From positions 1 through 31,343 of the forward strand of contig JAEUNV010000142.1 of the NCBI GenBank assembly GCA_016790385.1: a stretch of DNA of 31,343 nt, written 5' to 3'. The position numbers and the translations under genes are program-made. Shown in pieces: positions 17,588 to 25,653 of this stretch. The DNA comes from Zoogloea sp. (GTDB lineage Bacteria; Pseudomonadota; Gammaproteobacteria; Burkholderiales; Rhodocyclaceae). The notes under the pieces were generated by a model. The model was not told where the DNA came from. It saw nothing but the letters and a program-made list of their open reading frames with translations, and ran no database searches. The first letter of the stretch is position 1; each line of letters opens with the position of its first letter.

Positions 17588-18856
17588 GTGGCAGCTCCCG
17601 ACAAGATGCGCGGTCTCGCCCGTATGAAGGCGACGGCCACCTCCGCGCTGGTGGCCGTGGCAGTACTTCTCGTGCTGGCCCGCAGCCAGGGCTGGAGCTG
17701 GATCGGCGCCTTTGCCGAGGCGGCGCTGATTGGTGCGCTGGCTGACTGGTTCGCGGTGGTTGCGCTGTTTCGTCACCCTCTCGGGCTCCCCATTCCGCAT
17801 ACGGCGATTTTGCCGCGTAACAAGGCGCGCCTCGCTGAAAACCTGGCTGAGTTCATTCGCGAACGTTTCCTGGACACCGCGTCCCTGGTGGCCCGGCTGC
17901 GTGCTGCGGCGCCTGCGGACCGTTTGGCAGCGTGGTTGCGTCAACCGCTCAACGCCGATCTGCTGGCCGGGCGGCTGTTGGTTGTATTCGCTCAATCGGT
18001 GGATTTCATGGACGATCCGCGGGTGCGCAGGCTGTTTCTCCACGCGATTCGGCGGCGCGCCAGCGGCCTCGACATCGCGGATGGATTGGGGCGCCTGCTG
18101 GACGCGATGACAGAACACGGGCGCCACCAGGCCCTGCTCGACGAAGGTCTGCGGAGAGTATCCCAGTGGCTTGACGAGCCTGAGGTGCGCCAGGGTTTTG
18201 CCGGCATGATTGTGGACGTGGCGGGGCGGGAGTATCCGAAGGTTGTCGCTACGCTGGGCTTGGTCGGGATCAACCCGACAGAGTTGGGGGAGCGGGTGTC
18301 GGCCGGCATCCTCTCCGGCGTACATGGCTTGCTTCAGGAGATCGCCCAGGACCCCACCCATCCCCGTCGCCAGGCCTTTGACGAGTTGATTGCTGCTTAC
18401 ATAGGGCGCCTTGCCCACGATGATGCATTTCGCGCCCGGGTGGATCGCGCCAAGCGAGAGTTTCTGGCTCATCCCGCGGTGGGCGTATATCTCAGGGATT
18501 TGTGGGACGACGTGCGGGCTTGGATGAGCCGCGACATGCAGCGCGCCGACTCCCGTCTGCGGAGACGTCTGGCATCTGCCATCGTTGCCCTGGGCGCCAG
18601 TTTTGCCGACAACGTAATGCTCCGCGAGTCGTTCAATGAGCACCTGGCGCGCACGGTGGAAGCGCTGGCGCCGGAACTCCGCGACGGTTTGGCCGGGCAC
18701 ATTGCATCGACAGTGAAGGCATGGAATGACGAGGACCTGGTGCGGGAGATCGAGGTCAGCGTCGGTCGTGACCTTCAGTTCATCCGCCTTAACGGAACCT
18801 TTGTCGGAGGGCTGATCGGCCTTGCTCTCCACGCCCTGAACCAGTTCGTCGTCTGA
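17588..18856 (+). CDS. DUF445 family membrane protein
   Basis: The 422-residue protein belongs to the DUF445 family (E. coli YjiN-like). The N-terminus holds a hydrophobic segment (SALVAVAVLLVLA) and the diagnostic ALIGALADWFAVVALFRHP followed by GLPIPHTAILPRNK. A long helical, largely soluble body follows, and a final hydrophobic stretch (GTFVGGLIGLALHALNQFVV) ends the chain, consistent with an inner-membrane protein anchored at both ends. Function is unknown. The start is a GTG at 17588, 12 bases after yaaA; ATGs at 17606 and 17624 are alternatives. Tight spacing on both sides suggests one transcript with yaaA and the carboxypeptidase gene. Confidence 0.87.
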   Translation: MAAPDKMRGLARMKATATSALVAVAVLLVLARSQGWSWIGAFAEAALIGALADWFAVVALFRHPLGLPIPHTAILPRNKARLAENLAEFIRERFLDTASLVARLRAAAPADRLAAWLRQPLNADLLAGRLLVVFAQSVDFMDDPRVRRLFLHAIRRRASGLDIADGLGRLLDAMTEHGRHQALLDEGLRRVSQWLDEPEVRQGFAGMIVDVAGREYPKVVATLGLVGINPTELGERVSAGILSGVHGLLQEIAQDPTHPRRQAFDELIAAYIGRLAHDDAFRARVDRAKREFLAHPAVGVYLRDLWDDVRAWMSRDMQRADSRLRRRLASAIVALGASFADNVMLRESFNEHLARTVEALAPELRDGLAGHIASTVKAWNDEDLVREIEVSVGRDLQFIRLNGTFVGGLIGLALHALNQFVV

Positions 18857-18868
18857 GATGACTCAATC

Positions 18869-20011
18869 ATGAAACTTCGTATCAGCAGTAATTTCGATTC
18901 CGGCGCCATTGAGGTGCTTTCCCTGGAGCGGCCTGACGACATTCGCCTGCGTCTACGGGCCGACCAGGGTGTCGCCGGAGAGGCGCCGTTTCGCCAGTGG
19001 TTCCATTTCCGGCTTCATGGCGCAGCCGGCCAGGCCGTGCGCCTTGTCTTCGAAAACGCGGCCGCGGCGGCTTATCCTGACGGTTGGCCCGATTATCGCT
19101 GCATGGCCTCGTATGATCGCCGCAACTGGTTCCGAATCCGCGCCACCCGCTACGACAACGGCCAGCTGATTGTTGAACATACGCCCGAGCGCAACAGCAT
19201 CTACTTCGCGTATTTCGAACCCTATTCCCAGGAGCGTCACCTGGATCTGCTGGGGCGCGTGGAGATGTCTCCTTTCGCATCGGTGAGCAATCTGGGCGCA
19301 ACGGTGGAGGGGCGTGATCTCGATCTCGTCACCGTTGGCCGCCCTGCGCCGGACAAGCTGCCGGTCTGGATCATTGCCCGCCAGCACCCGGGGGAGAGCA
19401 TGGCAGAGTGGTTCGTCGAAGGGCTCCTCGAGCGTCTGCTCGATGGTACGGACCCGGTGGCTCGGCGCATCCGCGAAAAGGCTGTGCTTTATGTCGTTCC
19501 CAACATGAACCCGGATGGTGCGAGTCGCGGCAATCTGCGCACCAATGCTTCCGGTGCCAACCTCAACCGCGAATGGAATGCTCCCAGTCCCGAACGCAGC
19601 CCGGAGGTGCTCTTGGTACGACAGGCCATGGAAGAAACCGGGGTCGAGCTATTTCTCGACATTCATGGCGACGAGGCGCTTCCCTACGTGTTCTTTTCGA
19701 CCGCCGAGGAGGTGCCCGGCTTTTCCGATGCGCAGCGGCTACGGCAGTCTCGATTCGTCGAGGCCTTCCGATCGGCAAGCCCGGATTTTCAGACTGAACA
19801 CGGCTATCTTGCCGGCCGGTTCCGGGATGAGCTGCTGACCCTTGCCTCCAAGTGGGTGGCCTATCGCTTCGGCTGCGTATCCTTGACCCTTGAAATGCCG
19901 TTCAAAGACAACGCCAACTTACCCGACGGGATCGTTGGCTGGAACGGCGAGCGCAGCAAGCGGCTCGGTGAGGCCATGCTCAATCCCATCCTCGGCCACC
20001 TCTCGGACTGA
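18869..20011 (+). CDS. M14 family zinc carboxypeptidase, cytosolic carboxypeptidase-like
   Basis: The 380-residue protein has an N-terminal beta-sandwich domain (about 1-125), typical of cytosolic carboxypeptidases, and an M14 catalytic domain. Zinc ligands are His173 and Glu176 in RQHPGESM and His266 in LDIHGDEA. Substrate-binding NPDGASRGNLRTNASGANLNREW and the general base Glu342 in TLEMPF are all present, so it should be active. There is no signal peptide. Eukaryotic relatives trim glutamates from tubulin; bacterial substrates are unknown. The ATG at 18869 follows the DUF445 stop by 12 bases. Confidence 0.93.
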   Translation: MKLRISSNFDSGAIEVLSLERPDDIRLRLRADQGVAGEAPFRQWFHFRLHGAAGQAVRLVFENAAAAAYPDGWPDYRCMASYDRRNWFRIRATRYDNGQLIVEHTPERNSIYFAYFEPYSQERHLDLLGRVEMSPFASVSNLGATVEGRDLDLVTVGRPAPDKLPVWIIARQHPGESMAEWFVEGLLERLLDGTDPVARRIREKAVLYVVPNMNPDGASRGNLRTNASGANLNREWNAPSPERSPEVLLVRQAMEETGVELFLDIHGDEALPYVFFSTAEEVPGFSDAQRLRQSRFVEAFRSASPDFQTEHGYLAGRFRDELLTLASKWVAYRFGCVSLTLEMPFKDNANLPDGIVGWNGERSKRLGEAMLNPILGHLSD

Positions 20012-20065
20012 GCCGCGCCGCGCAAGTCATTCAAGAAGCGCTTCCCTGTTCCGTTACTGGACACA

Positions 20066-20080
20066 TCCGTTCTTAACGGA
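20066..20080. repeat. short perfect inverted repeat
   Basis: TCCGTT-CTT-AACGGA forms a 6-bp stem with a 3-base loop. It lies between the carboxypeptidase gene and the small ORF at 20088, and its right arm overlaps the GGAG that would serve as that ORF's ribosome binding site. No T-run follows, so it does not look like a terminator. Confidence 0.5.
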
Positions 20081-20087
20081 GCGGATC

Positions 20088-20147
20088 ATGTCTTTCGTAC
20101 TGTGCGGATTCAAAAAAAGTTTGAAATCGTGTCATCCCGCCGGTTGA
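20088..20147 (+). CDS. possible 19-residue leader peptide ORF
   Basis: The ATG at 20088 is preceded by GGAG at a good distance, and the frame encodes MSFVLCGFKKSLKSCHPAG before a TGA. It sits 55 bases ahead of the small orphan gene. An upstream hairpin (20066-20080) covers its ribosome binding site. It could be a leader peptide, or it could be chance, since a 20-codon frame is not rare. There is no family support. Confidence 0.25.
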   Translation: MSFVLCGFKKSLKSCHPAG

Positions 20148-20202
20148 GCTAGGCGTTAAGGGCACACAGGCGCGAAATCGCCGGTTTTAACAGGAGAAGT
20201 CG

Positions 20203-20487
20203 ATGGGCAGTTATTGCAACGAGTCCTACGCAGAGTTTCTGGATTCACTCAAGGCAGCGGGCGTCGTGATCCGCAATGAAGTCGAAGTTCGGGAGCGCCT
20301 GGCCGAATCCCAGCGCTGGCGCAGTGCCTTCATGACCCTTGCCGCAAACGGCCGCACGATCGGTATCGAGTTTACGGTTGAAGGCAAGGGCAGTGATCCC
20401 CGTGCAGTGCAGCGCGTACTGGCTGAGCATGCCTTTCCGGCTGAGAAGGAAGCAGCGTTCATTGCCCAGCTGACCGCTGATCGTTGA
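20203..20487 (+). CDS. small hypothetical protein
   Basis: I do not recognise this 94-residue protein. It has a strong ribosome binding site (AGGAG, 8 bases before the ATG) and is followed 37 bases later by a strong intrinsic terminator, so it is very likely a real gene. The sequence is soluble, mixed helix and strand, with two cysteine- or tryptophan-bearing stretches (GSYCNESYAEF near the start, SQRWRSAFM in the middle) and no signal peptide or membrane segment. ANGRTIGIEFTVEGKG looks like a beta-hairpin. A 190-base region with a hairpin and a possible leader ORF separates it from the upstream operon, so it probably has its own promoter. Confidence 0.75.
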   Translation: MGSYCNESYAEFLDSLKAAGVVIRNEVEVRERLAESQRWRSAFMTLAANGRTIGIEFTVEGKGSDPRAVQRVLAEHAFPAEKEAAFIAQLTADR

Positions 20488-20524
20488 TTGTCATCCCCGC
20501 GATGGCGGGTGTCGATGGTGTGCG

Positions 20525-20554
20525 AGCCCTTCCTCTTCAAGAGGAAGGGCTTTT
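20525..20554 (+). terminator. strong rho-independent terminator
   Basis: AGCCCTTCCTC pairs perfectly with GAGGAAGGGCT over 11 bp around a TTCAA loop, followed by a T-rich run (TTTTGTTTG). It lies 37 bases after the small orphan gene and ends the plus-strand transcript there. Confidence 0.93.
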
Positions 20555-20899
20555 GTTTGTGCTGAGCCCAGCATGGGCGCTCTTCTTCGGGGTCGCTCTC
20601 GCCCCCGCTCGATCGCAGCGAATGAAGCAAGGTGTAAGCGCATGAGCGTGAGCGAATGATGCCATCCTCAAGCGCCGCGCCGCGTGCGAAACCCTTGCCG
20701 AGGGGAGGCTGATGCGGATCTGAAGAGCTTGGTCGACAGTGGCAGGTCAAGCTCTCATGACCTCAAGTGCTCAAACCGCCCAGTGCAAACCGGCCTGCGG
20801 TTTGCTTGGGAAGGGATCGCCTGGACGAACTGACTGATCGCTCCTGCCTCTTCCTAATAGCAACCCGAACTGAGGCAATCCGAACCGAGCGTGCTTGTT
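20555..20899. other. non-coding stretch with inverted repeats
   Basis: I see no convincing gene in these 345 bases. A direct repeat of AGCGAATGA occurs at 20617-20625 and 20651-20659. At 20772-20810 two overlapping inverted repeats compete for the same right arm: CAAACCGC (20772) with GCGGTTTG (20797), and GCAAACC (20785) with GGTTTGC (20799). These lie downstream of bfd on the minus strand and might end that transcript, although no T-run follows. Confidence 0.5.
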
Positions 20900-21130
20900 T
20901 CAGGCAGCTTCCTGAAGACGGAATGAAACCGGGCCACAGGTGGGGTGGGTATCGGAGGAGCACTGCTGCCCGACTGCGTCATCCAGGCACTGCTTCGCAC
21001 ACTTCGCGCAGCGTCCGCATTCTTCGGTAACGCCCAACTGTGTGCGTAGATCACGCAGACGCCGGGCGCCTGCGCTGACCGCAGATTCGATGTGCTTTTC
21101 GGTGACAGCTCGGCAGACACAAACGTACAT
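20900..21130 (-). CDS. bfd: bacterioferritin-associated ferredoxin
   Basis: Bfd is a small [2Fe-2S] protein that reduces ferric iron in bacterioferritin so it can be released. The 76-residue product has the exact cysteine spacing of the family: Cys4, Cys6, Cys38 and Cys41 (CVC, then CGRC after 31 residues). RAVTEKHIESAVSAGARRLRDL matches the helical core. I chose the ATG at 21130 because MYVCVC is the family start and GAAGGAAA lies 11 bases upstream; an ATG at 21151 would place the ribosome binding site inside the gene. It follows hemP by 87 bases on the same strand and probably shares its Fur-controlled transcript. No bacterioferritin gene is in the window. Confidence 0.93.
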   Translation of the reverse strand: MYVCVCRAVTEKHIESAVSAGARRLRDLRTQLGVTEECGRCAKCAKQCLDDAVGQQCSSDTHPTCGPVSFRLQEAA

Positions 21131-21217
21131 TGTCGTGTTTCCTTCAAACAACGATGAACAAACGGTCGCCGGCGTGCCCCGTCGGGCCCTTGCAGATCCG
21201 GGTTTTGGCCATGTCTG

Positions 21218-21409
21218 TCACTTTGTCAAAATCAATTTTCCCGCGCGTGTGGTCCGAAGAGCATAAAGCATGCCTTCGTGCTCAATGTACACGCAGGTCC
21301 GGTTGTTGAACAAATCCTTGCTGCAGATCGGAGTCTCGACACGCTCCTGATTTTGCACAGGGTCCGGGTCGCGCCTCAATGGACTCACAGGGGAAGGGGG
21401 GTTGTTCAC
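21218..21409 (-). CDS. hemP: hemin uptake protein HemP
   Basis: HemP is a small protein of heme acquisition loci; in several Proteobacteria it is needed for expression of the heme receptor and may act as a regulator. The 63-residue frame ends in the family signature: YIEHEGMLYALRTTRAGKLILTK holds the conserved IEHEG, LR.TR and GKLILTK elements, and ICSKDLF precedes it. The N-terminal 25 residues are variable and proline-rich. The start is GTG at 21409 without a clear ribosome binding site, so the exact start is uncertain. A Fur box lies 16 bases upstream. No heme receptor or hmu genes are in the window, which is unusual for hemP. Confidence 0.88.
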   Translation of the reverse strand: MNNPPSPVSPLRRDPDPVQNQERVETPICSKDLFNNRTCVYIEHEGMLYALRTTRAGKLILTK

Positions 21410-21424
21410 GTCAATGCTAAGAGT

Positions 21425-21443
21425 AATGAGAACAATTCGTATT
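21425..21443. promoter_or_regulatory. Fur box upstream of hemP-bfd
   Basis: AATGAGAACAATTCGTATT matches the palindromic Fur pattern AATGAGAATnATTCTCATT at 15 of 18 positions. It lies 16 bases ahead of the hemP start, where bound Fur would block transcription. The surrounding DNA is AT-rich compared with the rest of the window. Iron repression is therefore expected for hemP and, by read-through, bfd. Confidence 0.8.
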
Positions 21444-21590
21444 AGACAGATGTGCTCTCACCAAGTCAAGTCATTCGTGAACCCTTTGCCAGTCGAGCCA
21501 TGGGTGCTGTCGCAATTTGATGTGCCGCGTGTCCCTTTTTCTGGCGTCTCCTGAAATCTCGCCATTTACCGGCGCGCTCTGAACCGTGGC

Positions 21591-21620
21591 TTCAGAGGCG
21601 GTGGTGGGGCGGAGTAGAAT
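21591..21620 (+). promoter_or_regulatory. candidate promoter of uup
   Basis: TTCAGA (21591-21596) and TAGAAT (21615-21620) are separated by 18 bases and lie 31 bases before the uup ATG. The -10 is good and the -35 is weak. Confidence 0.35.
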
Positions 21621-21651
21621 CGCGTGCTTTCCGCTCTGCCTGATACCGCCC

Positions 21652-23565
21652 ATGCCTCTCATCACCCTCGACGATGCCTGCCTTGCCTTTGGACACGTAG
21701 CCCTGCTCGACAAAGCGGCGTTTCAGCTTGATCCGGGAGAGCGTGTGGCCCTGATCGGTCGAAACGGCAGCGGAAAATCCAGTTTGTTGAAAGCGCTGGC
21801 GGGCCAGGCCTTGCTGGATGACGGGCGTTTGTGGCGCCAGCCCGGGGCTCGGGTGGCTTATGTGCCGCAGGAGGCTGATTTCCCTTTGGCGCGGAGTGTC
21901 TTTGAAACCGTGGCCGACGGTCTTGGCGATGTGGCGAGGCTGCTTGTGGACTACCACGCTGCGATGCTGGCAGTCGCCGAAGACGGCAGCGCCGCGGCGC
22001 TCGCGCGCCTGGAAGAAGTGCAGCACCGTGTTGAGGATGCCCAGGCCTGGCGTCTTGAACAGCGGGTTGAGCAGGTTCTGGCCCAATTGCGTCTATCGGG
22101 TGAAGCGGAGGTGGGCAGCCTTTCCGGTGGCGGGATAAAGCGCGTTGCACTGGCACGCGCGTTGGTGGGCGAGCCCGAGATGCTGTTGCTTGATGAGCCG
22201 ACAAACCACCTGGATATTGACGGCATCCTGTGGCTGGAAGAGCTGATTCGCGATTTTCCGGGTGCGGTGGTGGTGATCACCCATGACAGGGTTTTTCTAG
22301 ACAACGTGGCGACGCGCATCGTGGAGCTTGATCGCGGTGCGCTGACCAGCTTCCCCGGACGATTCTCGGAGTACCTGACGCGCAAGGCCGAACAGCTGGA
22401 GGCCGAGGAAAAGGCCAATGCCCGGTTTGACAAGCTGCTTGCCCAGGAAGAAGTCTGGATCCGCAAAGGTGTGGAAGCGCGACGCACGCGCAATGAGGGA
22501 CGGGTACGGCGTCTCGAGGCTCTGCGTCGGGAACGCAGTGCACGCCGCGATCGCTTTGGCAATGTCAAGCTGGCTTTGGACCGGGGTGAGGGAAGCGGGC
22601 AGATGGTGGCCGAGCTGGAGCAGGTGGGAAAGTCCTTTGGTGCCCGCCCGATCGTGCGCGATTTCTCCACCCGCATTCTGCGTGGCGACCGCATAGGCTT
22701 GATCGGTCCGAATGGTGCGGGCAAGACGACCCTGCTCAAGCTGATCCTGGGTGAGCTGGAGCCTGACGAAGGGCGCATCCGTCGCGGTACCCGCCAGACG
22801 GTCGCCTACTTTGATCAGCTGCGAGCCCAGTTGGACCCTGAAGCCCCATTGACGGAAGTCATCAGCCCGGGATCGGATTACGTGGAGATTGCCGGACACC
22901 GTACGCACATCATCGGCTATCTGGGGGATTTCCTTTTTTCTCCACAGCGGGCGCGCTCGCCGGTCAAGTCGTTGTCCGGTGGGGAGCGTAATCGACTTCT
23001 GCTGGCGCGGCTGTTTGCCCGGCCGGCGAACGTGCTTGTCCTCGACGAGCCGACCAATGATTTGGACATCGAGACGCTTGACCTGCTGGAGGATCTGCTG
23101 GCGCAGTATGACGGAACCGTGTTTCTGGTCAGTCATGATCGGGCGTTTCTCGACAATGTGGTTACCCAGGTGATTGCAGCCGAGGGGGACGGGCGCTGGA
23201 AGGAATATGCCGGGGGCTACGATGACTGGCTAAGGGCGCGTAAAGCCGGCGCGGTGGTCGGAAGCACCGTTGTGCCCAAGGCATCGCAGGTGAAAGTGGA
23301 GAGCGTCGCTCCTGTCGGGGGGGCTGCAAAGCCCGTCAAGCTCAGCTGGAAGGAACAGCGGGAACTGGAAGGCCTGCCCGATTGCATTGCAGGGCTGGAG
23401 ACCGAGCAGGAGCGAATCCAGGCGCGTCTGAATGATCCCGCGACCTATCGGGATAGTGCCGATGAGCTTCCCGCATTGAATAGCCGCTTGCAGTCTCTCG
23501 CGGCCGAGATTGAGCGCGCAATGCAGCGCTGGGAGGAATTGGAGTCGAGGGCTGGCGGTAAATAG
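21652..23565 (+). CDS. uup: ABC-F family ATPase Uup
   Basis: Uup is a soluble ABC-F protein with two ATPase domains; in E. coli it is linked to precise transposon excision, DNA branched-intermediate handling and ribosome-related functions. The 637-residue protein has Walker A motifs GRNGSGKSS (about 36-44) and GPNGAGKTT, signatures SLSGGGIKR and SLSGGERNR, and Walker B segments LLLDEPTNHLDI and LVLDEPTNDLDI. The linker with FDKLLAQEEVWIRKGVEARRTRNEGR and the C-terminal coiled coil (about the last 75 residues, starting at KLSWKEQRELEGLP) distinguish Uup from EttA and YheS. The ATG at 21652 is chosen from the conserved MPLITLDDACLAFG start; the frame is open upstream. Confidence 0.94.
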   Translation: MPLITLDDACLAFGHVALLDKAAFQLDPGERVALIGRNGSGKSSLLKALAGQALLDDGRLWRQPGARVAYVPQEADFPLARSVFETVADGLGDVARLLVDYHAAMLAVAEDGSAAALARLEEVQHRVEDAQAWRLEQRVEQVLAQLRLSGEAEVGSLSGGGIKRVALARALVGEPEMLLLDEPTNHLDIDGILWLEELIRDFPGAVVVITHDRVFLDNVATRIVELDRGALTSFPGRFSEYLTRKAEQLEAEEKANARFDKLLAQEEVWIRKGVEARRTRNEGRVRRLEALRRERSARRDRFGNVKLALDRGEGSGQMVAELEQVGKSFGARPIVRDFSTRILRGDRIGLIGPNGAGKTTLLKLILGELEPDEGRIRRGTRQTVAYFDQLRAQLDPEAPLTEVISPGSDYVEIAGHRTHIIGYLGDFLFSPQRARSPVKSLSGGERNRLLLARLFARPANVLVLDEPTNDLDIETLDLLEDLLAQYDGTVFLVSHDRAFLDNVVTQVIAAEGDGRWKEYAGGYDDWLRARKAGAVVGSTVVPKASQVKVESVAPVGGAAKPVKLSWKEQRELEGLPDCIAGLETEQERIQARLNDPATYRDSADELPALNSRLQSLAAEIERAMQRWEELESRAGGK

Positions 23566-23573
23566 GCAAGGCT

Positions 23574-24461
23574 TCAGACGACGGGCGGAAGCGCACCTTC
23601 CGGTCGTCCGCCGGCCTGGAGAAGATATTCCATGGCTTCATGGGGTACTGAAAGACGATGAAGCAGGCTCTCCCGACCAATGTGGAGGAGGGCCTCAATG
23701 GCGGCGAGATCGTCGGGAATCGCCGCGTTATCCCATCCCTGGGCGGTGTGTCGCGCCAGACTGTTGGCCAGTTGCACTGTTCGGACGCGGGGATTGTGAA
23801 TCTGCCGCTCGTCCATCATTGTGATCAGCAGCTCGGGAAGATGCCATTGGCGTACCAGCGCAAGTTGCAGTTCCCGTGCAGAGAAATTGAATACTGCCCG
23901 CTGGGCGACACTTGAGCGCAGGTTTCGATCAAGGCGCTGGGTTTCGTAGACCTGAAGGGTAAGGCTGGGGGCGAAGCTCCAGCAAAGTATCTCGATGACC
24001 TCGACCAATAGGGCTGCAACGGTGATTTCGTCCACATCCAGATCATGTCGGAGTATTGCCCAGTCCCGAGCATAACGCGCTGCACGCCGTGCTCGGGCAA
24101 TGACCTTAAGGACGCCGACAAGGGCCCTCGGATGGGCCTCAATCTGCTTCTCCAGCGTAGGTAGATCGGAGAATTCGCGCAGAAAGGGGGAGATCCCCAT
24201 CATCATGATGGCCCGCTCGATGGTGGTGATATCGTGGTTCTGGCGGGCCTTGCGGTGGGCTTCCATGTGGATCAGAACCTTCAGGGTCATCATCGGATCA
24301 CTCAACACCAGCGCTGCGACGGTACGTCCGTTGATGCTTTCCTCCTGTTCCCGCATCGTCTGGAGTTCCTTGACCGTATGTTTGAGTACGGGGATGGGTT
24401 CGTTGCCGAAAAAGGCGACGTAAGCGTCAATGGAGTCGAAGGCTTGTGTAAGCAGGGCCAT
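23574..24461 (-). CDS. HDOD domain-containing protein
   Basis: The 295-residue protein is mostly helical and fits the HDOD output domain: IPVLKHTVKELQTM, VAALVLSDPMMTLKVL and TTIERAIMMMGISPF are the first helices of the family. The domain is related to HD phosphohydrolases but lacks the metal-binding His-Asp pair, which I also do not find here, so an enzymatic role is unlikely. HDOD proteins act in signalling and in motility or surface behaviour, frequently beside c-di-GMP or two-component proteins. No other domain is attached. It converges on uup (8 bases between stops) and diverges from acuI. Confidence 0.85.
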   Translation of the reverse strand: MALLTQAFDSIDAYVAFFGNEPIPVLKHTVKELQTMREQEESINGRTVAALVLSDPMMTLKVLIHMEAHRKARQNHDITTIERAIMMMGISPFLREFSDLPTLEKQIEAHPRALVGVLKVIARARRAARYARDWAILRHDLDVDEITVAALLVEVIEILCWSFAPSLTLQVYETQRLDRNLRSSVAQRAVFNFSARELQLALVRQWHLPELLITMMDERQIHNPRVRTVQLANSLARHTAQGWDNAAIPDDLAAIEALLHIGRESLLHRLSVPHEAMEYLLQAGGRPEGALPPVV

Positions 24462-24563
24462 GATTCTGTTCCAGCGGGCGATGACTTCATTTACGGCAGC
24501 GATGCCACGGGATTGAGGCGTCGCGCCGCGTCACGGGCGCGGGCCGCTTGCTGGTGCCGGGGC

Positions 24564-24569
24564 TATAAT
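24564..24569 (+). promoter_or_regulatory. candidate -10 element of acuI
   Basis: A perfect TATAAT lies 53 bases before the acuI ATG in the divergent region. No good -35 element is found 16-18 bases upstream in this GC-rich stretch. Confidence 0.4.
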
Positions 24570-24622
24570 CGGCCGACAAACAACAGAGCGCCGCCCTGGC
24601 GCCTAATCAAGAGGAGAAAAGC

Positions 24623-25630
24623 ATGTCCAGCGTCGTTGCCCCCTTCAAGGCTTTTGTGATTCGCCAGGATGAAAACCGCAAGGTTTCTTCCGCCATGGAG
24701 ACATTGTCCGTCGATGCTCTCGATGCCGGAGAGGTTCTTATCAAGGTGGCCTATTCAAGTGTGAATTACAAGGACGCGCTGGCAGCGACGGGAGCCGGCA
24801 AGATCATTCGACGCTTTCCCTGTGTTGGGGGCATCGATCTTTCGGGTACGGTGGTGGAAAGTGCCGACCCCCGCTTCAAGGCGGGTGATGAAGTCATCGC
24901 CACCAGTTTCGATATCGGTGTGGCACATCACGGAGGCTATGCCGAGTATGCGCGGATCCCTGCGGGCTGGGTCGTACCCCTGCCTGGCGGCCTTTCCCTT
25001 TTTGATGCGATGGCCCTCGGCACGGCGGGGTTCACCGCAGCGCTGGGTGTTGTCCGCATGGAAGACAACGGCCTCTGTCCCGGAAATGGGCCGGTGATCG
25101 TCACCGGTGCCAGCGGCGGGGTCGGTGGACTCGCCATCGACATGCTGGCGGGGCTTGGCTACCACGTGGTGGCACTGACCGGGAAACCCCAGGAAGAGTC
25201 TTATCTGAAAAGTCTTGGCGCTGCCGAGATTCGCTTGCGGGATACCATCGATCCTGCAAAGACACGGCCTCTGGATGCGGGCCTGTGGGCTGGTGCAGTG
25301 GACAATGTGGGTGGAGACATCCTTGCCTGGGTGCTTTCGACGATGAAACAGGCCGGTACAGTGGCCAGTATCGGTAACGCCCAAAGCATCAGTCTGCCGA
25401 CCACCGTTTTCCCGTTCATCCTGCGCGGTGTCAGTTTGCTTGGGATTGATTCCGGCTATATGGGTTTTCCGACGCGCACCCGGGTTTGGGAGCGTCTTGC
25501 CACCGATCTCAAACCTCGTCACCTCACGCAGATGACCCGTACCGTGCCTTTTTCCGAATTGCCGGGGGTGTTCGACGACTTCATCGCCGGTCGGGTCAAG
25601 GGACGAACGGTGATTGCCGTTAAGGGCTGA
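24623..25630 (+). CDS. acuI: acrylyl-CoA reductase / YhdH-type NADPH oxidoreductase
   Basis: The 335-residue protein is a zinc-free medium-chain dehydrogenase of the YhdH/AcuI group, which reduces acryloyl-CoA to propionyl-CoA with NADPH. Diagnostic segments are SSVNYKDALAATG near the N-terminus, FPCVGGIDLSGTV, the Rossmann loop VTGASGGVGGLAIDMLA (about 155-171) and LLGIDSGYMGFPTR. No catalytic zinc cysteines or histidines are present, as expected for the group. AGGAG lies 9 bases before the ATG. The gene is separated from prpE by one signalling gene on the same strand, which suggests a shared propionyl-CoA theme. Other quinone-oxidoreductase-like substrates cannot be excluded. Confidence 0.9.
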   Translation: MSSVVAPFKAFVIRQDENRKVSSAMETLSVDALDAGEVLIKVAYSSVNYKDALAATGAGKIIRRFPCVGGIDLSGTVVESADPRFKAGDEVIATSFDIGVAHHGGYAEYARIPAGWVVPLPGGLSLFDAMALGTAGFTAALGVVRMEDNGLCPGNGPVIVTGASGGVGGLAIDMLAGLGYHVVALTGKPQEESYLKSLGAAEIRLRDTIDPAKTRPLDAGLWAGAVDNVGGDILAWVLSTMKQAGTVASIGNAQSISLPTTVFPFILRGVSLLGIDSGYMGFPTRTRVWERLATDLKPRHLTQMTRTVPFSELPGVFDDFIAGRVKGRTVIAVKG

Positions 25631-25653
25631 AGTTCCTTCGAGGCGAGTTGAGC

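Noticed and set aside
16637..18832. A very long open frame on the minus strand opposite yaaA and the DUF445 gene
   Set aside because: It shows no family similarity and runs opposite two genes with strong matches; in GC-rich DNA such frames arise from codon bias.
20617..20659. Two copies of AGCGAATGA as the start of a CRISPR-like or iteron array
   Set aside because: Only two 9-base copies occur and no further repeats or regular spacers follow.
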